64,000 bases of DNA. Source: Amycolatopsis sp. (GTDB lineage Bacteria; Actinomycetota; Actinomycetes; Mycobacteriales; Pseudonocardiaceae). Positions 19,062-28,109 of the stretch are shown here, in pieces. The stretch lies in assembly GCF_025464955.1 (NCBI RefSeq), contig NZ_JAODNM010000096.1, forward strand, positions 1 to 64,000, read 5' to 3'. A program made the position numbers and the translations under genes. Each line of letters opens with the position of its first letter. Positions within the stretch are counted from its first letter, which is position 1. A model generated the notes under the pieces. The model had not been told where the DNA came from, ran no database searches, and saw only the letters and a list, made by a program, of their open reading frames with translations.

Positions 19062-19580
19062 GTGACGGGAGATCCGAGCTTCGACGAGTTCGTCGCCGAG
19101 CGGCTCGACGGGCTGCTCCGGTACGCGACGGTCCTCGCCGACGACCCGTACCTGGCCCAGGACATCGTCCAGAACGTGCTGGAGCGCGCGCAGCAGAAGT
19201 GGTCCCGGATCGATTCCCCGCCGACGTACGTCCGGCGCATGGTCACCAACGAGTACCTGTCGTGGCGAAGACGCCGGGCGGTGCGTTCCGTGGTCTCGTC
19301 GACGCCGGAGATGCTCGACGCGCTGAGCCCGCCCCAGTCCGATCCGAGCCTCGACTACGACGAGCGCGACGCGATGATGACGCGCCTCGCGATCCTGCCC
19401 CGCAAGCAACGCGCCGCGATCGTCCTCCGCTACTACGAGAACTTCAGTGACGACGAGATCGCCGAGGTCCTGCGCTGCGGCACGTCGACCGTGCGCAGCC
19501 AGATCTCCCGAGCACTCGGCACCCTGCGGGAGTCCGCCGCACCTCGACACCACGTCCTACCCACCGGAGCCCCCCGATGA
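19062..19580 (+). CDS. SigE-family RNA polymerase sigma factor
   Basis: A 172-residue ECF-type sigma factor of the actinobacterial SigE (TIGR02983) group. Region 2 spans about residues 15-72 (LADDPYLAQDIVQNVLERAQQKW, then YVRRMVTNEYLSWRRRR). Region 4 spans about 110-160 (ILPRKQRAAIVLRYYENFSDDEIAEVL, then STVRSQISRALGTLR). Start is GTG 19062. The stop overlaps the next gene by 4 bp, and that gene encodes a one-helix membrane protein likely to act as its anti-sigma partner. Confidence 0.92.
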   Translation: MTGDPSFDEFVAERLDGLLRYATVLADDPYLAQDIVQNVLERAQQKWSRIDSPPTYVRRMVTNEYLSWRRRRAVRSVVSSTPEMLDALSPPQSDPSLDYDERDAMMTRLAILPRKQRAAIVLRYYENFSDDEIAEVLRCGTSTVRSQISRALGTLRESAAPRHHVLPTGAPR

Positions 19581-20569
19581 CCCGACTCAGCGAAGACGAG
19601 ACCGAGGCCCTGCTCCGCGACGGTCTCAACCGGCTGGCAGCCCGTGCTCGCGACGGCAACGAGGTGCGAAACGCGCTAGCCAAGACCGAATCGGCGCGTC
19701 GGCGTCCGGTCGCGCTGATGCTGGCCGTGGCCGCCGTGGTGATGGTCGTCGCGGTCGGCGTGCCCACGATCGTCCAGCACCTCGCGAGCGACACGATGTC
19801 AGCGGCGATGCCGGCGAACGGGCTCGCGCTCCAGTTCCGGCCAAGCTGGCTGCCGGACGGCTTCACCGAGCAGTATCGCGAGGTCAGCCCCGGTTCCCGG
19901 ACGCAGTTCCGCAGGTGGCGGCAGGGGCAGGTCGGTTCCGCGGAGATCGCGCTGTCGACCTTCTCCGCGCAGGACCCCGAGTGGTCGGGGACGGCGTTGA
20001 GGATGGCGACGCTTCCGGATCAGATCGTCGTCGGCGGGCGGGTCGGGATGGTGTCCGATGAGACCGCGACGTCGGCGATGCTCACCTGGATGCCTAACTC
20101 GTCGCAGGTGCTGCAGCTCAAGGTGGCCAATGTCCCCACCGCCCGCGACGCCGGACAGCACATCGCAGAGTCCGTGCGGCCAGGCGTGACGCCGTTGCGT
20201 TGCGAACTCGCGTTCGGACCGCTGCCGCCGGGGTTGATCCCGATGTCTTCGCTGGCCGAGGGCCTTTCTTCGACCGACGGCGACAGCGGTGTCAAAGCCG
20301 CGACGACGGCACGGCCGACCGTCCCCGCGCTGCGTGCCGACATTTCGTCCCGCGCGCCCGCGCTCCAGAACGCGACGGACGTCGTCGTCAGGAGACGCAA
20401 GGGGCTCTTCCTGCCGCCGACCGGACCGGACGGCTCGCGGGTCGCCGTCCAACTCGCGAACGGACGCTGGCTCGTCGTTTCGGGGACGCTCACCCAGGCC
20501 GAGCTCGTCACCGTGGCGAACGCGGTGACCATCGACCCCTCGCCGGACTACTCCTGGATCGGCCGGTAG
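19577..20569 (+). CDS. Membrane protein, probable anti-sigma partner of the SigE-type factor
   Basis: A 330-residue protein with a short cytoplasmic N-terminus (residues 1-44, LSEDETEALLRDGLNRLAA), a single membrane helix at about 46-66 (VALMLAVAAVVMVVAVGVPTI) and a long extracytoplasmic domain. That architecture, and the 4-bp overlap with the sigma gene, fit the anti-sigma or sensor proteins linked to SigE-family factors. No zinc-binding anti-sigma motif (HxxxCxxC) is visible, so binding to the sigma factor is inferred from context only. A strong hairpin follows the gene. Confidence 0.7.
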   Translation: MTRLSEDETEALLRDGLNRLAARARDGNEVRNALAKTESARRRPVALMLAVAAVVMVVAVGVPTIVQHLASDTMSAAMPANGLALQFRPSWLPDGFTEQYREVSPGSRTQFRRWRQGQVGSAEIALSTFSAQDPEWSGTALRMATLPDQIVVGGRVGMVSDETATSAMLTWMPNSSQVLQLKVANVPTARDAGQHIAESVRPGVTPLRCELAFGPLPPGLIPMSSLAEGLSSTDGDSGVKAATTARPTVPALRADISSRAPALQNATDVVVRRRKGLFLPPTGPDGSRVAVQLANGRWLVVSGTLTQAELVTVANAVTIDPSPDYSWIGR

Positions 20570-20581
20570 CGCGCAAAAGAC

Positions 20582-20632
20582 CCCTCAGGGCCATCCCTGT
20601 GGCTTCCAACGCCACAGGGATGGCCCTGAGGG
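20582..20632 (+). terminator. Strong hairpin after the sigma/anti-sigma operon
   Basis: Perfect 22-bp arms at 20582-20603 and 20611-20632 with a 7-nt loop (TTCCAAC). It starts 12 bp after the stop codon of the membrane protein gene. The arm contains GGCCATCCCTGTGGC, a relative of the GGCCACC..GGTGGC short repeats seen elsewhere in the window. Confidence 0.85.
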
Positions 20633-20670
20633 AACTCCACCGCACCCCTTGACGGACTCATTCCACGCGC

Positions 20671-20698
20671 GCAGAATTAAACGCATGATGAATTCTGC
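20671..20698 (+). promoter_or_regulatory. Inverted repeat spanning the ABC transporter start codon
   Basis: Arms GCAGAATT (20671-20678) and AATTCTGC (20691-20698) are perfect and AT-rich compared with the surroundings. The 12-nt spacer contains the ATG of the ABC gene. It could be an operator, or an RNA hairpin that hides the start site. No regulator is assigned. Confidence 0.45.
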
Positions 20699-21410
20699 GA
20701 TCGCCGCCGAAGGCTTGCGGGTGCGCCGGGGTGGGCGGGAAGTCCTGCGCGGGGTGGCCTTCGACGTGCCACGCGGGGAGATCACCGGGCTGCTGGGTCC
20801 GAGCGGCTGCGGCAAGACGACGTTGATGCGGTCCGTGGTCGGCGTCCAGATCGTCGAAGGCGGCGACCTCACCGTGCTCGGACATCCGGCGGGCAGCCCC
20901 GAACTGCGTCGACGGATCGGTTACGCCACACAGAATCCGGCCATCTACGCCGACCTGACGGTGACGGAAGTCCTGCGCTACTTCGCCGCTGTGCTGCGCG
21001 CGCCGGCGTCCGATGTGGACAGGGTGATCGGCGAGGTGGGTCTCACGGGGCACGCCGGAAAACTGGTCGGGTCGCTCTCCGGCGGGCAGCACAACCGGGC
21101 GAACCTCGCCGTGGCGCTGCTCGGCAAACCCGAACTGCTCGTGCTCGACGAGCCGACAGTCGGTCTCGACCCGGTACTGCGCGACGAGCTGTGGGACCTG
21201 TTCCGCGGGCTCGCCGACGCCGGCGCGACGCTGCTGGTTTCCAGCCACGTCATGGACGAAGCAGCTCGCTGCGACCGGCTTCTCCTGTTGCGCGAGGGCA
21301 TTCTCCTCGCGTCCGATACTCCCGAGAACCTGAGACGCCGCACGGGTTCCGCCGATCTCGAACAGGCTTTCCTGCGACTCGTCCGCGAAGAGGAGGCGAC
21401 CCGCTCATGA
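20685..21410 (+). CDS. ABC transporter ATP-binding protein
   Basis: ATPase of an ABC-2-type exporter, 241 residues from ATG 20685. Walker A is GPSGCGKT at residues 38-45, the signature is LSGGQHNRANLAVALLGKP, and Walker B is LLVLDEPTVGLDP. A switch His lies in LLVSSHVMDEAARCD. The signature LSGGQ with a following HNR rather than QRV is mildly unusual but compatible with activity. The stop overlaps the permease start by 4 bp (ATGA). Such one-ATPase/one-permease pairs usually export drugs, lipids or peptides; the substrate here is unknown. Confidence 0.92.
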   Translation: MMNSAIAAEGLRVRRGGREVLRGVAFDVPRGEITGLLGPSGCGKTTLMRSVVGVQIVEGGDLTVLGHPAGSPELRRRIGYATQNPAIYADLTVTEVLRYFAAVLRAPASDVDRVIGEVGLTGHAGKLVGSLSGGQHNRANLAVALLGKPELLVLDEPTVGLDPVLRDELWDLFRGLADAGATLLVSSHVMDEAARCDRLLLLREGILLASDTPENLRRRTGSADLEQAFLRLVREEEATRS

Positions 21411-22141
21411 ATCCCGCACTCACCTTGGCGACCGCACGGCGCATCCTGACCCAGCTCGGACACGACCGGCGCACGGTGGCCATGCTGATCGTGGTGCCGA
21501 CGCTGCTGATGGTGCTGCTCAGGTTCGTGTTCAACAACGCGACGGTGTTCAGCCACGCCGCGCCTGCCCTCCTCGGCGTCTTCCCATTCCTGATCATGTT
21601 CCTGATCACGTCGATCACCACGCTGCGCGAACGCACTACCGGCACCCTCGAACGCCTGATGACGATGCCGATCGGGCGGCTCGACCTCCTGTTCGGCTAC
21701 GCGCTGGCGTTCGGGGCGATCGCGGTCGTGCAGGTCGGCGTCGCCGCGGGGATCTCCCTGGCCTGGCTGGGGCTGAATATCACCGGCTCGATCGCGATGC
21801 TGCTGCTCATCGCCGTGCTCGACGCGCTGCTCGGGATGGCGCTCGGCCTGTTCGTCAGCGCGTTCGCCCGGACCGAGTTCCAGGCGGTGCAGTTCATGCC
21901 GGTTTTCGTCCTGCCGCAGATCCTGCTGTGCGGGCTGTTCATGCCGCGCGGGCAGATGGGCTGGGTGCTGAACTGGCTCTCCGACGTGATGCCGTTGTCC
22001 TACGCGGTGGAAGGCCTGACGCGCGTGACGACGTCGGCCACTGTGGACGCGACGGTGCTGCGGAATCTGCTGATCGTGGCCGCGTGCGCACTGCTCGCGC
22101 TGATCCTCGGCGCGGCTACCCTCCGGCGTCGGACTCCCTGA
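21407..22141 (+). CDS. ABC-2 type transporter permease
   Basis: A 244-residue permease (ATG 21407) with six hydrophobic helices and the ABC-2 membrane pattern: LLRFVFNNATVFSHAAP, LRERTTGTLERLMTMP at the cytoplasmic coupling loop, and VLPQILLCGLFMP followed by LSDVMPLSYAVEG. It resembles DrrB/YhhJ-type permeases. Translation is coupled to the ATPase by a 4-bp overlap. The pair forms a homodimeric exporter with two copies of each subunit (family knowledge). Confidence 0.9.
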   Translation: MNPALTLATARRILTQLGHDRRTVAMLIVVPTLLMVLLRFVFNNATVFSHAAPALLGVFPFLIMFLITSITTLRERTTGTLERLMTMPIGRLDLLFGYALAFGAIAVVQVGVAAGISLAWLGLNITGSIAMLLLIAVLDALLGMALGLFVSAFARTEFQAVQFMPVFVLPQILLCGLFMPRGQMGWVLNWLSDVMPLSYAVEGLTRVTTSATVDATVLRNLLIVAACALLALILGAATLRRRTP

Positions 22142-22155
22142 CTAGCGTTAGAGGT

Positions 22156-22536
22156 ATGACTACCGAGTTCGAGCAGCTCTTCTCCGAAAACTACGTCATG
22201 CTCACGACTTTCAAGAAGAGCGGGGACGCGGTCAGCATCCCGATCTGGGCCGCCGGGGACGACGGCGAGCTCGTGATGTGGACCGTCCGCGACTCCGGGA
22301 AGGTCAAGCGCATCCGCAACAGCGGCCGGGTGGAGCTCCAGGCGTGTGACGTCCGGGGCAAGAGCACACACGGCCCGAAGGTCGCGGGCGAAGCGCGGCT
22401 GGTCGACGGCGACGACCTCGAGCGGGTGCGCCGGGCCATCGGGCGTAAGTACTGGCTGCTCGGGCGGACGATGATGTTCTTCGGCCGCTTCCGCAGCCAG
22501 GACCGCAACATCGGCATCGCCGTCAAGCCTGTCTAG
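22156..22536 (+). CDS. PPOX-class F420-dependent enzyme
   Basis: A 126-residue split-barrel flavin-fold protein of the pyridoxamine-5'-phosphate-oxidase-like group that uses coenzyme F420 in actinobacteria. Typical parts are MLTTFKKSGDAVSIPIWAAGDDGELVMWTV, GKVKRIRNSGRVELQACDVRGK and a C-terminal KYWLLGRTMMFFGRF. It starts 14 bp after the ABC permease and is probably co-transcribed. The physiological substrate is unknown. F420 reductases of this size often act on enones, quinones or biliverdin-like molecules. Confidence 0.85.
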   Translation: MTTEFEQLFSENYVMLTTFKKSGDAVSIPIWAAGDDGELVMWTVRDSGKVKRIRNSGRVELQACDVRGKSTHGPKVAGEARLVDGDDLERVRRAIGRKYWLLGRTMMFFGRFRSQDRNIGIAVKPV

Positions 22537-22541
22537 CGAGC

Positions 22542-22598
22542 GGGACGTGAAGGCCACCTTCATTTACCTATCGGTAGTGAAGGTGGCCTTCACGTCCC
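22542..22598. terminator. Two-way terminator hairpin (family D) between convergent genes
   Basis: Perfect 21-bp arms at 22542-22562 and 22578-22598 (core GTGAAGGCCACCTTCA) surround a 15-nt loop. It fills the gap between the F420 enzyme gene and the convergent hisA stop at 22600. It is the longest perfect stem of family D in the window. Confidence 0.85.
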
Positions 22599-22599
22599 G

Positions 22600-23337
22600 T
22601 CAGAACTCAGCCACCGCGGCCAGTGCCTCGGGCAGGGTAAACGCTCCCGCGTAGAGCGCCTTGCCGACGATCGAGCCTTCGATGCCGTCGCGGGCCAGCG
22701 CGGCGAGTGCGCGCAGGTCGTCCACACTGGACACCCCGCCGGACGCGATCACCGGCGCGTCGGTGCGGGCGGCGACCTCGCGCAGCAGCTCGATGTTCGG
22801 GCCCTGCAGCGTGCCGTCCTTGCTGACGTCGGTGACGACGTACCGCTGCGCGCCATCGCGGTCGAGGCGGTCGAGCGCCTCCCACAGGTCGCCACCGTCG
22901 GTCACCCAGCCGCGCGCGGCGAGCCGGTGGCCGGCTTCGGTGATGCGCACGTCGAGGCCGATCGCGACGCGGTCGCCGTAGCTCGAGACGACCTTCGCCG
23001 TCCACTCTGGATCCTCGAGCGCCGCGGTACCGAGGTTGACGCGGCGGGCACCGGTCGCGAGCGCAGCCTCCAGCGAGGCGTCGTCGCGGATGCCGCCGGA
23101 GAGCTCCACCTGGACGTCGAGCTTACGGATGACCTCGGCGAGCAGTTCGCGGTTGGAGCCCTTGCCGAACGCGGCGTCGAGATCGACCAGATGGATCCAC
23201 TCGGCACCGTCGCGCTGCCAGGCAAGCGCCGCTTCGAGCGGGCTGCCATAGGACGTCTCGGTGCCAGCCTCGCCCTGGACGAGTCGGACGGCCTGGCCAT
23301 CGGCCACATCAACGGCAGGAAGGAGCGTGAAGGTCAC
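22600..23337 (-). CDS. priA: Phosphoribosyl isomerase A (bifunctional HisA/TrpF)
   Basis: Isomerises ProFAR in histidine synthesis and, in actinobacteria, also phosphoribosylanthranilate in tryptophan synthesis. The 245-residue barrel has [19 protein letters not shown] (catalytic Asp), [37 protein letters not shown] (second Asp) and [12 protein letters not shown]. No trpF gene exists in the otherwise compact trp operon, which supports the dual role. The start is GTG 23337, and hisH lies 33 bp upstream on the same strand. I call it priA by family knowledge; substrate range was not shown here. Confidence 0.93.
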   Translation of the reverse strand: MTFTLLPAVDVADGQAVRLVQGEAGTETSYGSPLEAALAWQRDGAEWIHLVDLDAAFGKGSNRELLAEVIRKLDVQVELSGGIRDDASLEAALATGARRVNLGTAALEDPEWTAKVVSSYGDRVAIGLDVRITEAGHRLAARGWVTDGGDLWEALDRLDRDGAQRYVVTDVSKDGTLQGPNIELLREVAARTDAPVIASGGVSSVDDLRALAALARDGIEGSIVGKALYAGAFTLPEALAAVAEF

Positions 23338-23370
23338 CGCGCAACTATAAGAGCCGCTGTCGGCGCGCTC

Positions 23371-24006
23371 TCAGAGGGTGCTCAGCCAGTTTTTCAGCAG
23401 TTGCGCGCCCGCGTCGCCGGACTTCTCCGGGTGGAACTGCGTCGCCCACAGCGGACCGTTCTCGACCGCGGCGACGAAGTCCTCACCGTGGTGGGCCCAG
23501 GTCACCTTGGGCTGCTGCCCGGCGAGTCCGGATTCCAGCTCCCACGTGCGCGCGGCATAGCTGTGGACGAAGTAGAACCGTGCTTCGGGATCGAGCCCGG
23601 CGAACAGTTGCGAGTCCGCCGGAGCGCGCACGGTGTTCCAGCCCATGTGCGGCAGAATGTCCGCGTGCAGGCGGTCGACCGTGCCCGGCCACTCGCCGGC
23701 ACCCGCGGCCTCGACGCCGTGCTCGACGCCGCGTTCGAACAGGATCTGCATGCCGACGCAGATGCCCAGCACCGGCCGGGCGCCCGCGAGGCGGCGGCCG
23801 ATGATCTTCTCGCCGCTGACCGAATGCAGGCCCTCGGCGCAGGCCGCGAAGGCCCCGACACCGGGCACGACCAGGCCATCCGCGTTGAGCGCGGCGTCGA
23901 AGTCGGAGGTCACCTCGACCTCGGCGCCGGCGCGCTGCACGGCACGCTCGGCGGACCGGAGGTTGCCGGAACCGTAGTCAAGAATCACGACGTTAGGCAC
24001 AAGCAC
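23371..24006 (-). CDS. hisH: Imidazole glycerol phosphate synthase, glutamine amidotransferase subunit
   Basis: Releases ammonia from glutamine and passes it to HisF. The 211-residue class I amidotransferase has the nucleophile Cys83 in [15 protein letters not shown], the oxyanion region PGVGAF, HMGWNTV, and the catalytic His in [10 protein letters not shown]. Two GTG starts are possible (24006 and 24000). It is adjacent to priA as in other actinobacteria, but the genes normally just upstream (hisB and so on) are 13.6 kb away beyond an accessory block. Confidence 0.96.
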   Translation of the reverse strand: MLVPNVVILDYGSGNLRSAERAVQRAGAEVEVTSDFDAALNADGLVVPGVGAFAACAEGLHSVSGEKIIGRRLAGARPVLGICVGMQILFERGVEHGVEAAGAGEWPGTVDRLHADILPHMGWNTVRAPADSQLFAGLDPEARFYFVHSYAARTWELESGLAGQQPKVTWAHHGEDFVAAVENGPLWATQFHPEKSGDAGAQLLKNWLSTL

Positions 24007-24045
24007 CAGGTTAGTCGGCCCGCCGAGCGGGTGACGCAGGCGGCG

Positions 24046-24951
24046 TCAGCCTCGCCGGAAGGTGTAGACGTCGGTGTTGACGTTGCACGGGCTCGGCGGC
24101 ACGACCTCGACCCGGAGCAGCCCGGTGTTGACGTCGTAGTCGATGCCCTCGGTGGTGTACCCGCCGGTGCAGGTGCTGAGCATCGGAACCTGGCCCAGCG
24201 ACGTCACCCGGGCGTTCGTGTCCGTGCCGCGCAGGGGATGCGCGAGATCGATCTGCAGGATCTGCGACGTCGTCGGGAATAGGTCGTTCGTGGGATCCGA
24301 CGTCGAGCAGAGCAGCCGCGTCGAGCTCACGAAGTCGCAGCCCTGCGCGTCCCGGATCGGCCGGTCGAGCTTGATCCGGCCGGTCATCGGCAGGTTCTCG
24401 CCGGGCTTCGGGGCCTTCGGGTTGAGAATCGGCGTCGGGTACACGAACAGCTCCTGGAGCTGCTGGAGGGTGTTGCCGACCATCCACTGCCCATCCGGCG
24501 ACACCGTGACCGACGCGTTCGCGTTGACCGCCGGCTCCTCCGGCAGCAGCGTGTGCGGGTACTCGAAGCCCTGCCCCGACGGCGTCGTCACCAGGAACAT
24601 CTTGTTCGTGGCCGGGTTGTCCTTGGTGTTCTGGTAGGCGTCGAAGAGGTAGCCGTTGCGCGAGTCCGCGTCGCCGACGTGGCCCCAGCCCTCATCCTTC
24701 AGCGGCTGCGTGATGATGCCGCCGGCCCGGTAGTAGATGTAGGGCGCGGCGCCAAGCGGGTAGACGGTCGCGATGCCCTCACCGCTGATCGCGTTCGCGA
24801 CGGTGGTGTGGTCGATCTGGGTCCAGCCCTTGACCGGTCCCGACTGATGGGCCGAGGCCGTCTCGGCGACGCCCAGCAGGCTTATCGCCGCGACGGTGGT
24901 CACGGCGAGAGCCCGCCGCAACATCGATGTGGTCGCCCCGCGTTCGCGCAT
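24046..24951 (-). CDS. Secreted protein of unknown function (beta-propeller-like)
   Basis: A 301-residue exported protein. Residues 1-33 form a Sec signal peptide (positively charged MRERGATTSMLRRA, hydrophobic LAVTTVAAISLLGVA, cleavage near ETASA/HQ). The mature part has repeated beta-type segments such as VTVSPDGQWMVGNTLQQ and DYDVNTGLLRVEVVP, plus Cys pairs (GCDFVSSTRLLCST, STCTGG, PSPCNVN) that may form disulfides. I cannot assign a family. AAGGA lies 8 nt upstream of ATG 24951. It stands alone, convergent with nothing, upstream of hisH. Confidence 0.7.
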   Translation of the reverse strand: MRERGATTSMLRRALAVTTVAAISLLGVAETASAHQSGPVKGWTQIDHTTVANAISGEGIATVYPLGAAPYIYYRAGGIITQPLKDEGWGHVGDADSRNGYLFDAYQNTKDNPATNKMFLVTTPSGQGFEYPHTLLPEEPAVNANASVTVSPDGQWMVGNTLQQLQELFVYPTPILNPKAPKPGENLPMTGRIKLDRPIRDAQGCDFVSSTRLLCSTSDPTNDLFPTTSQILQIDLAHPLRGTDTNARVTSLGQVPMLSTCTGGYTTEGIDYDVNTGLLRVEVVPPSPCNVNTDVYTFRRG

Positions 24952-25129
24952 GGTTGTGGTCCTTTTCCAGCACTGTGGTTCCGTGGCGGCGGCGTGCGAA
25001 TTCTGCCAGGCGCGGCCGCGCCCGGGGTGCCGCCGATCGGTGGACGTCCGATCACCGGGACACGCGCGGTGTTTGAGTTTCGGCAGGAGTGGGTACCCCT
25101 GGCTATCGCATGCCACGGAGGAGCCCACG

Positions 25130-25309
25130 ATGGCCGGTGAAGACCTACTGACACAGATGTTCGACGCTTGGCGAGAGGACATCGACAGCGTGCCGTTTCC
25201 GCAGGTCAGTGACCCCACCGGGACCGTCAAGGTGCCGCGGATGAGAGAGCCCCTGCCGATCGAAATGCACCGCGGACGCCGCGGGCAAGGGACTCACGCC
25301 GACGTTTAG
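25130..25309 (+). CDS. Small hypothetical protein, 59 residues
   Basis: Short protein with a strong ribosome site (GGAGGAG, 6 nt before ATG 25130). The N-terminal half is acidic and helical (LLTQMFDAWREDIDSVPFP), and the C-terminal half is basic and probably disordered (RMREPLPIEMHRGRRGQG). It is too short for family assignment. It resembles small acidic/basic proteins that are common in actinomycetes. It lies between the secreted protein gene and the MFS gene and has no obvious partner. Confidence 0.6.
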   Translation: MAGEDLLTQMFDAWREDIDSVPFPQVSDPTGTVKVPRMREPLPIEMHRGRRGQGTHADV

Positions 25310-25397
25310 AGGTGTTCAAGCCCGCTCCCCCGGGCCTATGCTGCCGCCACGGTATGGAAGATCAATCCCAGGTGGCAGGACGCGGTAGGGGATTTTC

Positions 25398-26747
25398 ATG
25401 AGCGACACCATCGGCGCCCGGCTTGATCGGCTTCCGGTCACCCGCTTGCACAAATACGTCATCGCGGTGGTCGGGGTCGCCACGTTTTTCGACCTCTATG
25501 ACCTGTTCCTCGCGAGCACGGTCAGCTCGGTGCTCAGCAAGGAATTCGGCGTCACCAGCGCGGAGCTCAAACCACTGCTCGCGTCGGCGTTCCTGGGCGC
25601 GTTCGTCGGGGCGATCGGGCTCGGCGGGCTCGCCGACCGGTTCGGCAGGCGCAACGCGTTCCTGGTGACACTCGGGATCTACTCCGTCTTCACCCTGGTC
25701 GGCGCGTTCAGCACCGACGTCTGGATGCTCGTCGTGTGCCGGTTCGCGGCCGGTGTCGGCATCGGCGCCGAGCTGCCGCTGGCCGATGCCTACCTCGCGG
25801 ACCTGCTACCCGGGAAGTCCCGCGGCCGCGCCACGGCGTGGGCCTACACGATCGGCTTCTGCGGAGTTCCCGCCGCCGGCTTCCTCGCCCGCGGCCTGGT
25901 CGGGCACGCGCCGTTCGGTATCGACGGCTGGCGCGTCCTGTTCGTCGTCGGCGCGCTGGGTGCGGCCGTCATCTGGGTGCTGCGCACCGGTTTGCCGGAA
26001 TCGCCCCGATGGCTTGCGGCACAAGGCAGACACGACGAAGCCGACGCCATCGTGAAACGGCTGGAGGCCTCCGCCGGTGTTGCCAGCCCCGAACGCGCGG
26101 CCGAACCGGAAGTGAGCGAAGAGCGTGTCAAGTTCTCCGCACTGTTCCAGCGGCCGTGGCGGCGCCGGACCGTCATGCTCTACGTGTTGCAGCTCATGCA
26201 GGCGTTCGGCTACTACGGGTTCGGGTCGCTCGTGCCGATCGTCCTGGCCGCGAAGGGCTTCACGCTGACCAGCTCGCTGACGTTCAGCGCGTTGACGTTC
26301 CTCGGTTATCCGATCGGCTCCGCCCTGTCGATCCCGATCATCGAGCGGATGCAGCGGAAATGGCTCATCGTCGCCAGCGCGTCGGGGATGGCCTTGTTCG
26401 GACTCGCGTTCGGACTTTCCACGAGCGCAGTCGCCATCACGATCTTCGGTTTCTGCTACACCGCGATCAGCAACCTGTTCTCGAACGCGTACCACACGTA
26501 TCAGGGCGAACTGTTCCCTACGTCACTACGCGCCACTGCGGCCGGGTCGGGGTACTCGCTGTCCCGGCTGGCGACGGCAGCCATGCCGTACATCCTCATC
26601 CCGATCCTCGACAGCTCCGGCGCGACGTGGATGTTCGCCACAGTCGCCGTGGCCATGGTGATTCTGGTCATAAACGTCTCCCTACTGGGGCCTCGCACCA
26701 CCGGTAGGTCTGTCGATTCGATCGCTGGTTCGCCTACGGTCAGGTGA
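25398..26747 (+). CDS. MFS transporter (metabolite:H+ symporter type)
   Basis: A 449-residue major facilitator with 12 predicted helices. The family A-loop motif is GGLADRFGRRNAF between helices 2 and 3, and DAYLADLLPGKSRGRATAW between helices 4 and 5 is typical of the aromatic-acid/sugar porter branch. A related charged stretch, PESPRWLAAQGRHDEADAIVKRLE, occupies the central loop. The start is ATG 25398. It may supply the substrate of the acyl-CoA dehydrogenase that follows after 45 bp, but this is only positional. Confidence 0.88.
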   Translation: MSDTIGARLDRLPVTRLHKYVIAVVGVATFFDLYDLFLASTVSSVLSKEFGVTSAELKPLLASAFLGAFVGAIGLGGLADRFGRRNAFLVTLGIYSVFTLVGAFSTDVWMLVVCRFAAGVGIGAELPLADAYLADLLPGKSRGRATAWAYTIGFCGVPAAGFLARGLVGHAPFGIDGWRVLFVVGALGAAVIWVLRTGLPESPRWLAAQGRHDEADAIVKRLEASAGVASPERAAEPEVSEERVKFSALFQRPWRRRTVMLYVLQLMQAFGYYGFGSLVPIVLAAKGFTLTSSLTFSALTFLGYPIGSALSIPIIERMQRKWLIVASASGMALFGLAFGLSTSAVAITIFGFCYTAISNLFSNAYHTYQGELFPTSLRATAAGSGYSLSRLATAAMPYILIPILDSSGATWMFATVAVAMVILVINVSLLGPRTTGRSVDSIAGSPTVR

Positions 26748-26792
26748 TAGACCAACGTCGGCCTAGGTAACGATCGATCGGAAGCTGAGACG

Positions 26793-27965
26793 ATGACCAG
26801 TACGCCGGACCCGCAGGACTTTCTCGACATCGATGCCGGTTTGACGGGCGAAGAACGCGACATCCGCGACGCCGTCCGTGCGTACGCCGCCGACCAGCTC
26901 GCGCCGAACGTCGCTGAATGGTACGAATCGGGTGAACTGCCGGCCGCTGAGCTGGCGAAGGGTCTCGGCCAGCTGGGCCTGCTCGGCATGCACCTCGAGG
27001 GCTACGGCTGCGCGGGTACCAGCGCGACGGCGTACGGCGTCGCGTGCCGTGAGCTCGAAGCCGTCGACTCCGGGCTGCGCAGCTTCGTGTCGGTCCAGGG
27101 CTCGCTCGCGATGTACGCCATCCACCACTGGGGCAGCGACGAGCAGAAGAACGAGTGGCTGCCCCAGATGTCGGCCGGCGACGCACTCGGCTGCTTCGGC
27201 CTGACCGAGCCCGACGCCGGCAGCGACCCGGGCAGCATGCGTACGCGCGCGGTGCGCGACGGCGCCGACTGGGTGCTCGACGGCACCAAGATGTGGATCA
27301 CCAACGGCACGGTCGCGAACGTCGCCGTCGTCTGGGCGCAGACCGACGAGGGCATCCGCGGGTTCGTGGTGCCGACCGACACGCCGGGATTCACCGCGAA
27401 CGAGGTCAAGCACAAGCTGTCGTTGCGCGCGTCACTGACCGCGGAACTGGTACTCGAAGGCGTCCGGCTGCCCGACAGCGCGGCGTTCCCCGAGGTCAGG
27501 GGCCTGCGCGGGCCGCTGTCGTGCCTCAATGAGGCGCGCTACGGGATCCTGTACGGCGTTGTCGGGGCCGCGCGCGCCTGCTACCGGTCCGCGCTCGAGT
27601 ACACGATGACGCGCGAGCAGTTCGGCAAGCCGCTGGCGGGCTTCCAGCTCACGCAGCGCAAGCTGGCGGACATGCTCGTCGAGGTCAACCGGTCCGGGCT
27701 GGTGGCGAGCCAGATCGGGCGGCTCAAGGACGCCGGCAAGCTGCACCACAACCACGTCAGCTTCGGCAAGCTCGCGAACGTGCGCTCGGCCATCGAGGTC
27801 GCCAGGACCGCCCGCACCATGCTGGGCGCCAACGGCATCTCGCTGGAGTACCCGGTCATGCGGCACATGGCGAACCTCGAGACCGTGCTCACCTACGAAG
27901 GCACCGAGGAGATGCACGCTCTCTCCCTTGGGCAGTCCGTCACCGGCCTCGCCGCCTTCCGCTAA
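26793..27965 (+). CDS. Acyl-CoA dehydrogenase, glutaryl-CoA dehydrogenase-like
   Basis: FAD enzyme of 390 residues that oxidises an acyl-CoA. Family motifs are CFGLTEPDAGSDP, WITNGTVANVAVVWAQ, the segment RYGILYGVVGAARACYRSAL, TREQFGKPLAGFQLTQRKLADM, and the catalytic-base region TYEGTEEMHAL near the C-terminus. The RYGI/GAAxxC segment and YEGTEEMH are closest to glutaryl-CoA dehydrogenases, which also decarboxylate to crotonyl-CoA. Lysine or tryptophan degradation is therefore possible. A strong hairpin ends the transcript. Confidence 0.9.
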   Translation: MTSTPDPQDFLDIDAGLTGEERDIRDAVRAYAADQLAPNVAEWYESGELPAAELAKGLGQLGLLGMHLEGYGCAGTSATAYGVACRELEAVDSGLRSFVSVQGSLAMYAIHHWGSDEQKNEWLPQMSAGDALGCFGLTEPDAGSDPGSMRTRAVRDGADWVLDGTKMWITNGTVANVAVVWAQTDEGIRGFVVPTDTPGFTANEVKHKLSLRASLTAELVLEGVRLPDSAAFPEVRGLRGPLSCLNEARYGILYGVVGAARACYRSALEYTMTREQFGKPLAGFQLTQRKLADMLVEVNRSGLVASQIGRLKDAGKLHHNHVSFGKLANVRSAIEVARTARTMLGANGISLEYPVMRHMANLETVLTYEGTEEMHALSLGQSVTGLAAFR

Positions 27966-28014
27966 CCGCCCGAGGGCCCTTTTGCGGGGTCGTTGCACGT
28001 GCAATAACCAGCGC

Positions 28015-28056
28015 GCGCAACGAGGGCACTTTTGTACTATTGTGCCCTCGTTGCGC
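28015..28056 (+). terminator. Strong hairpin (family C) after the acyl-CoA dehydrogenase gene
   Basis: Perfect 15-bp arms GCGCAACGAGGGCAC (28015-28029) and its complement (28042-28056) around a 12-nt loop. A second, weaker member of the same family lies at 28065-28090 and a family B palindrome at 28110-28131. The three fill the 170-bp gap between convergent genes. Confidence 0.8.
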
Positions 28057-28109
28057 TCTCAAGCAGGGCACTCTTGTACAAAAGCGCCCTCCTTGCGCAC
28101 GCTAAGCAT

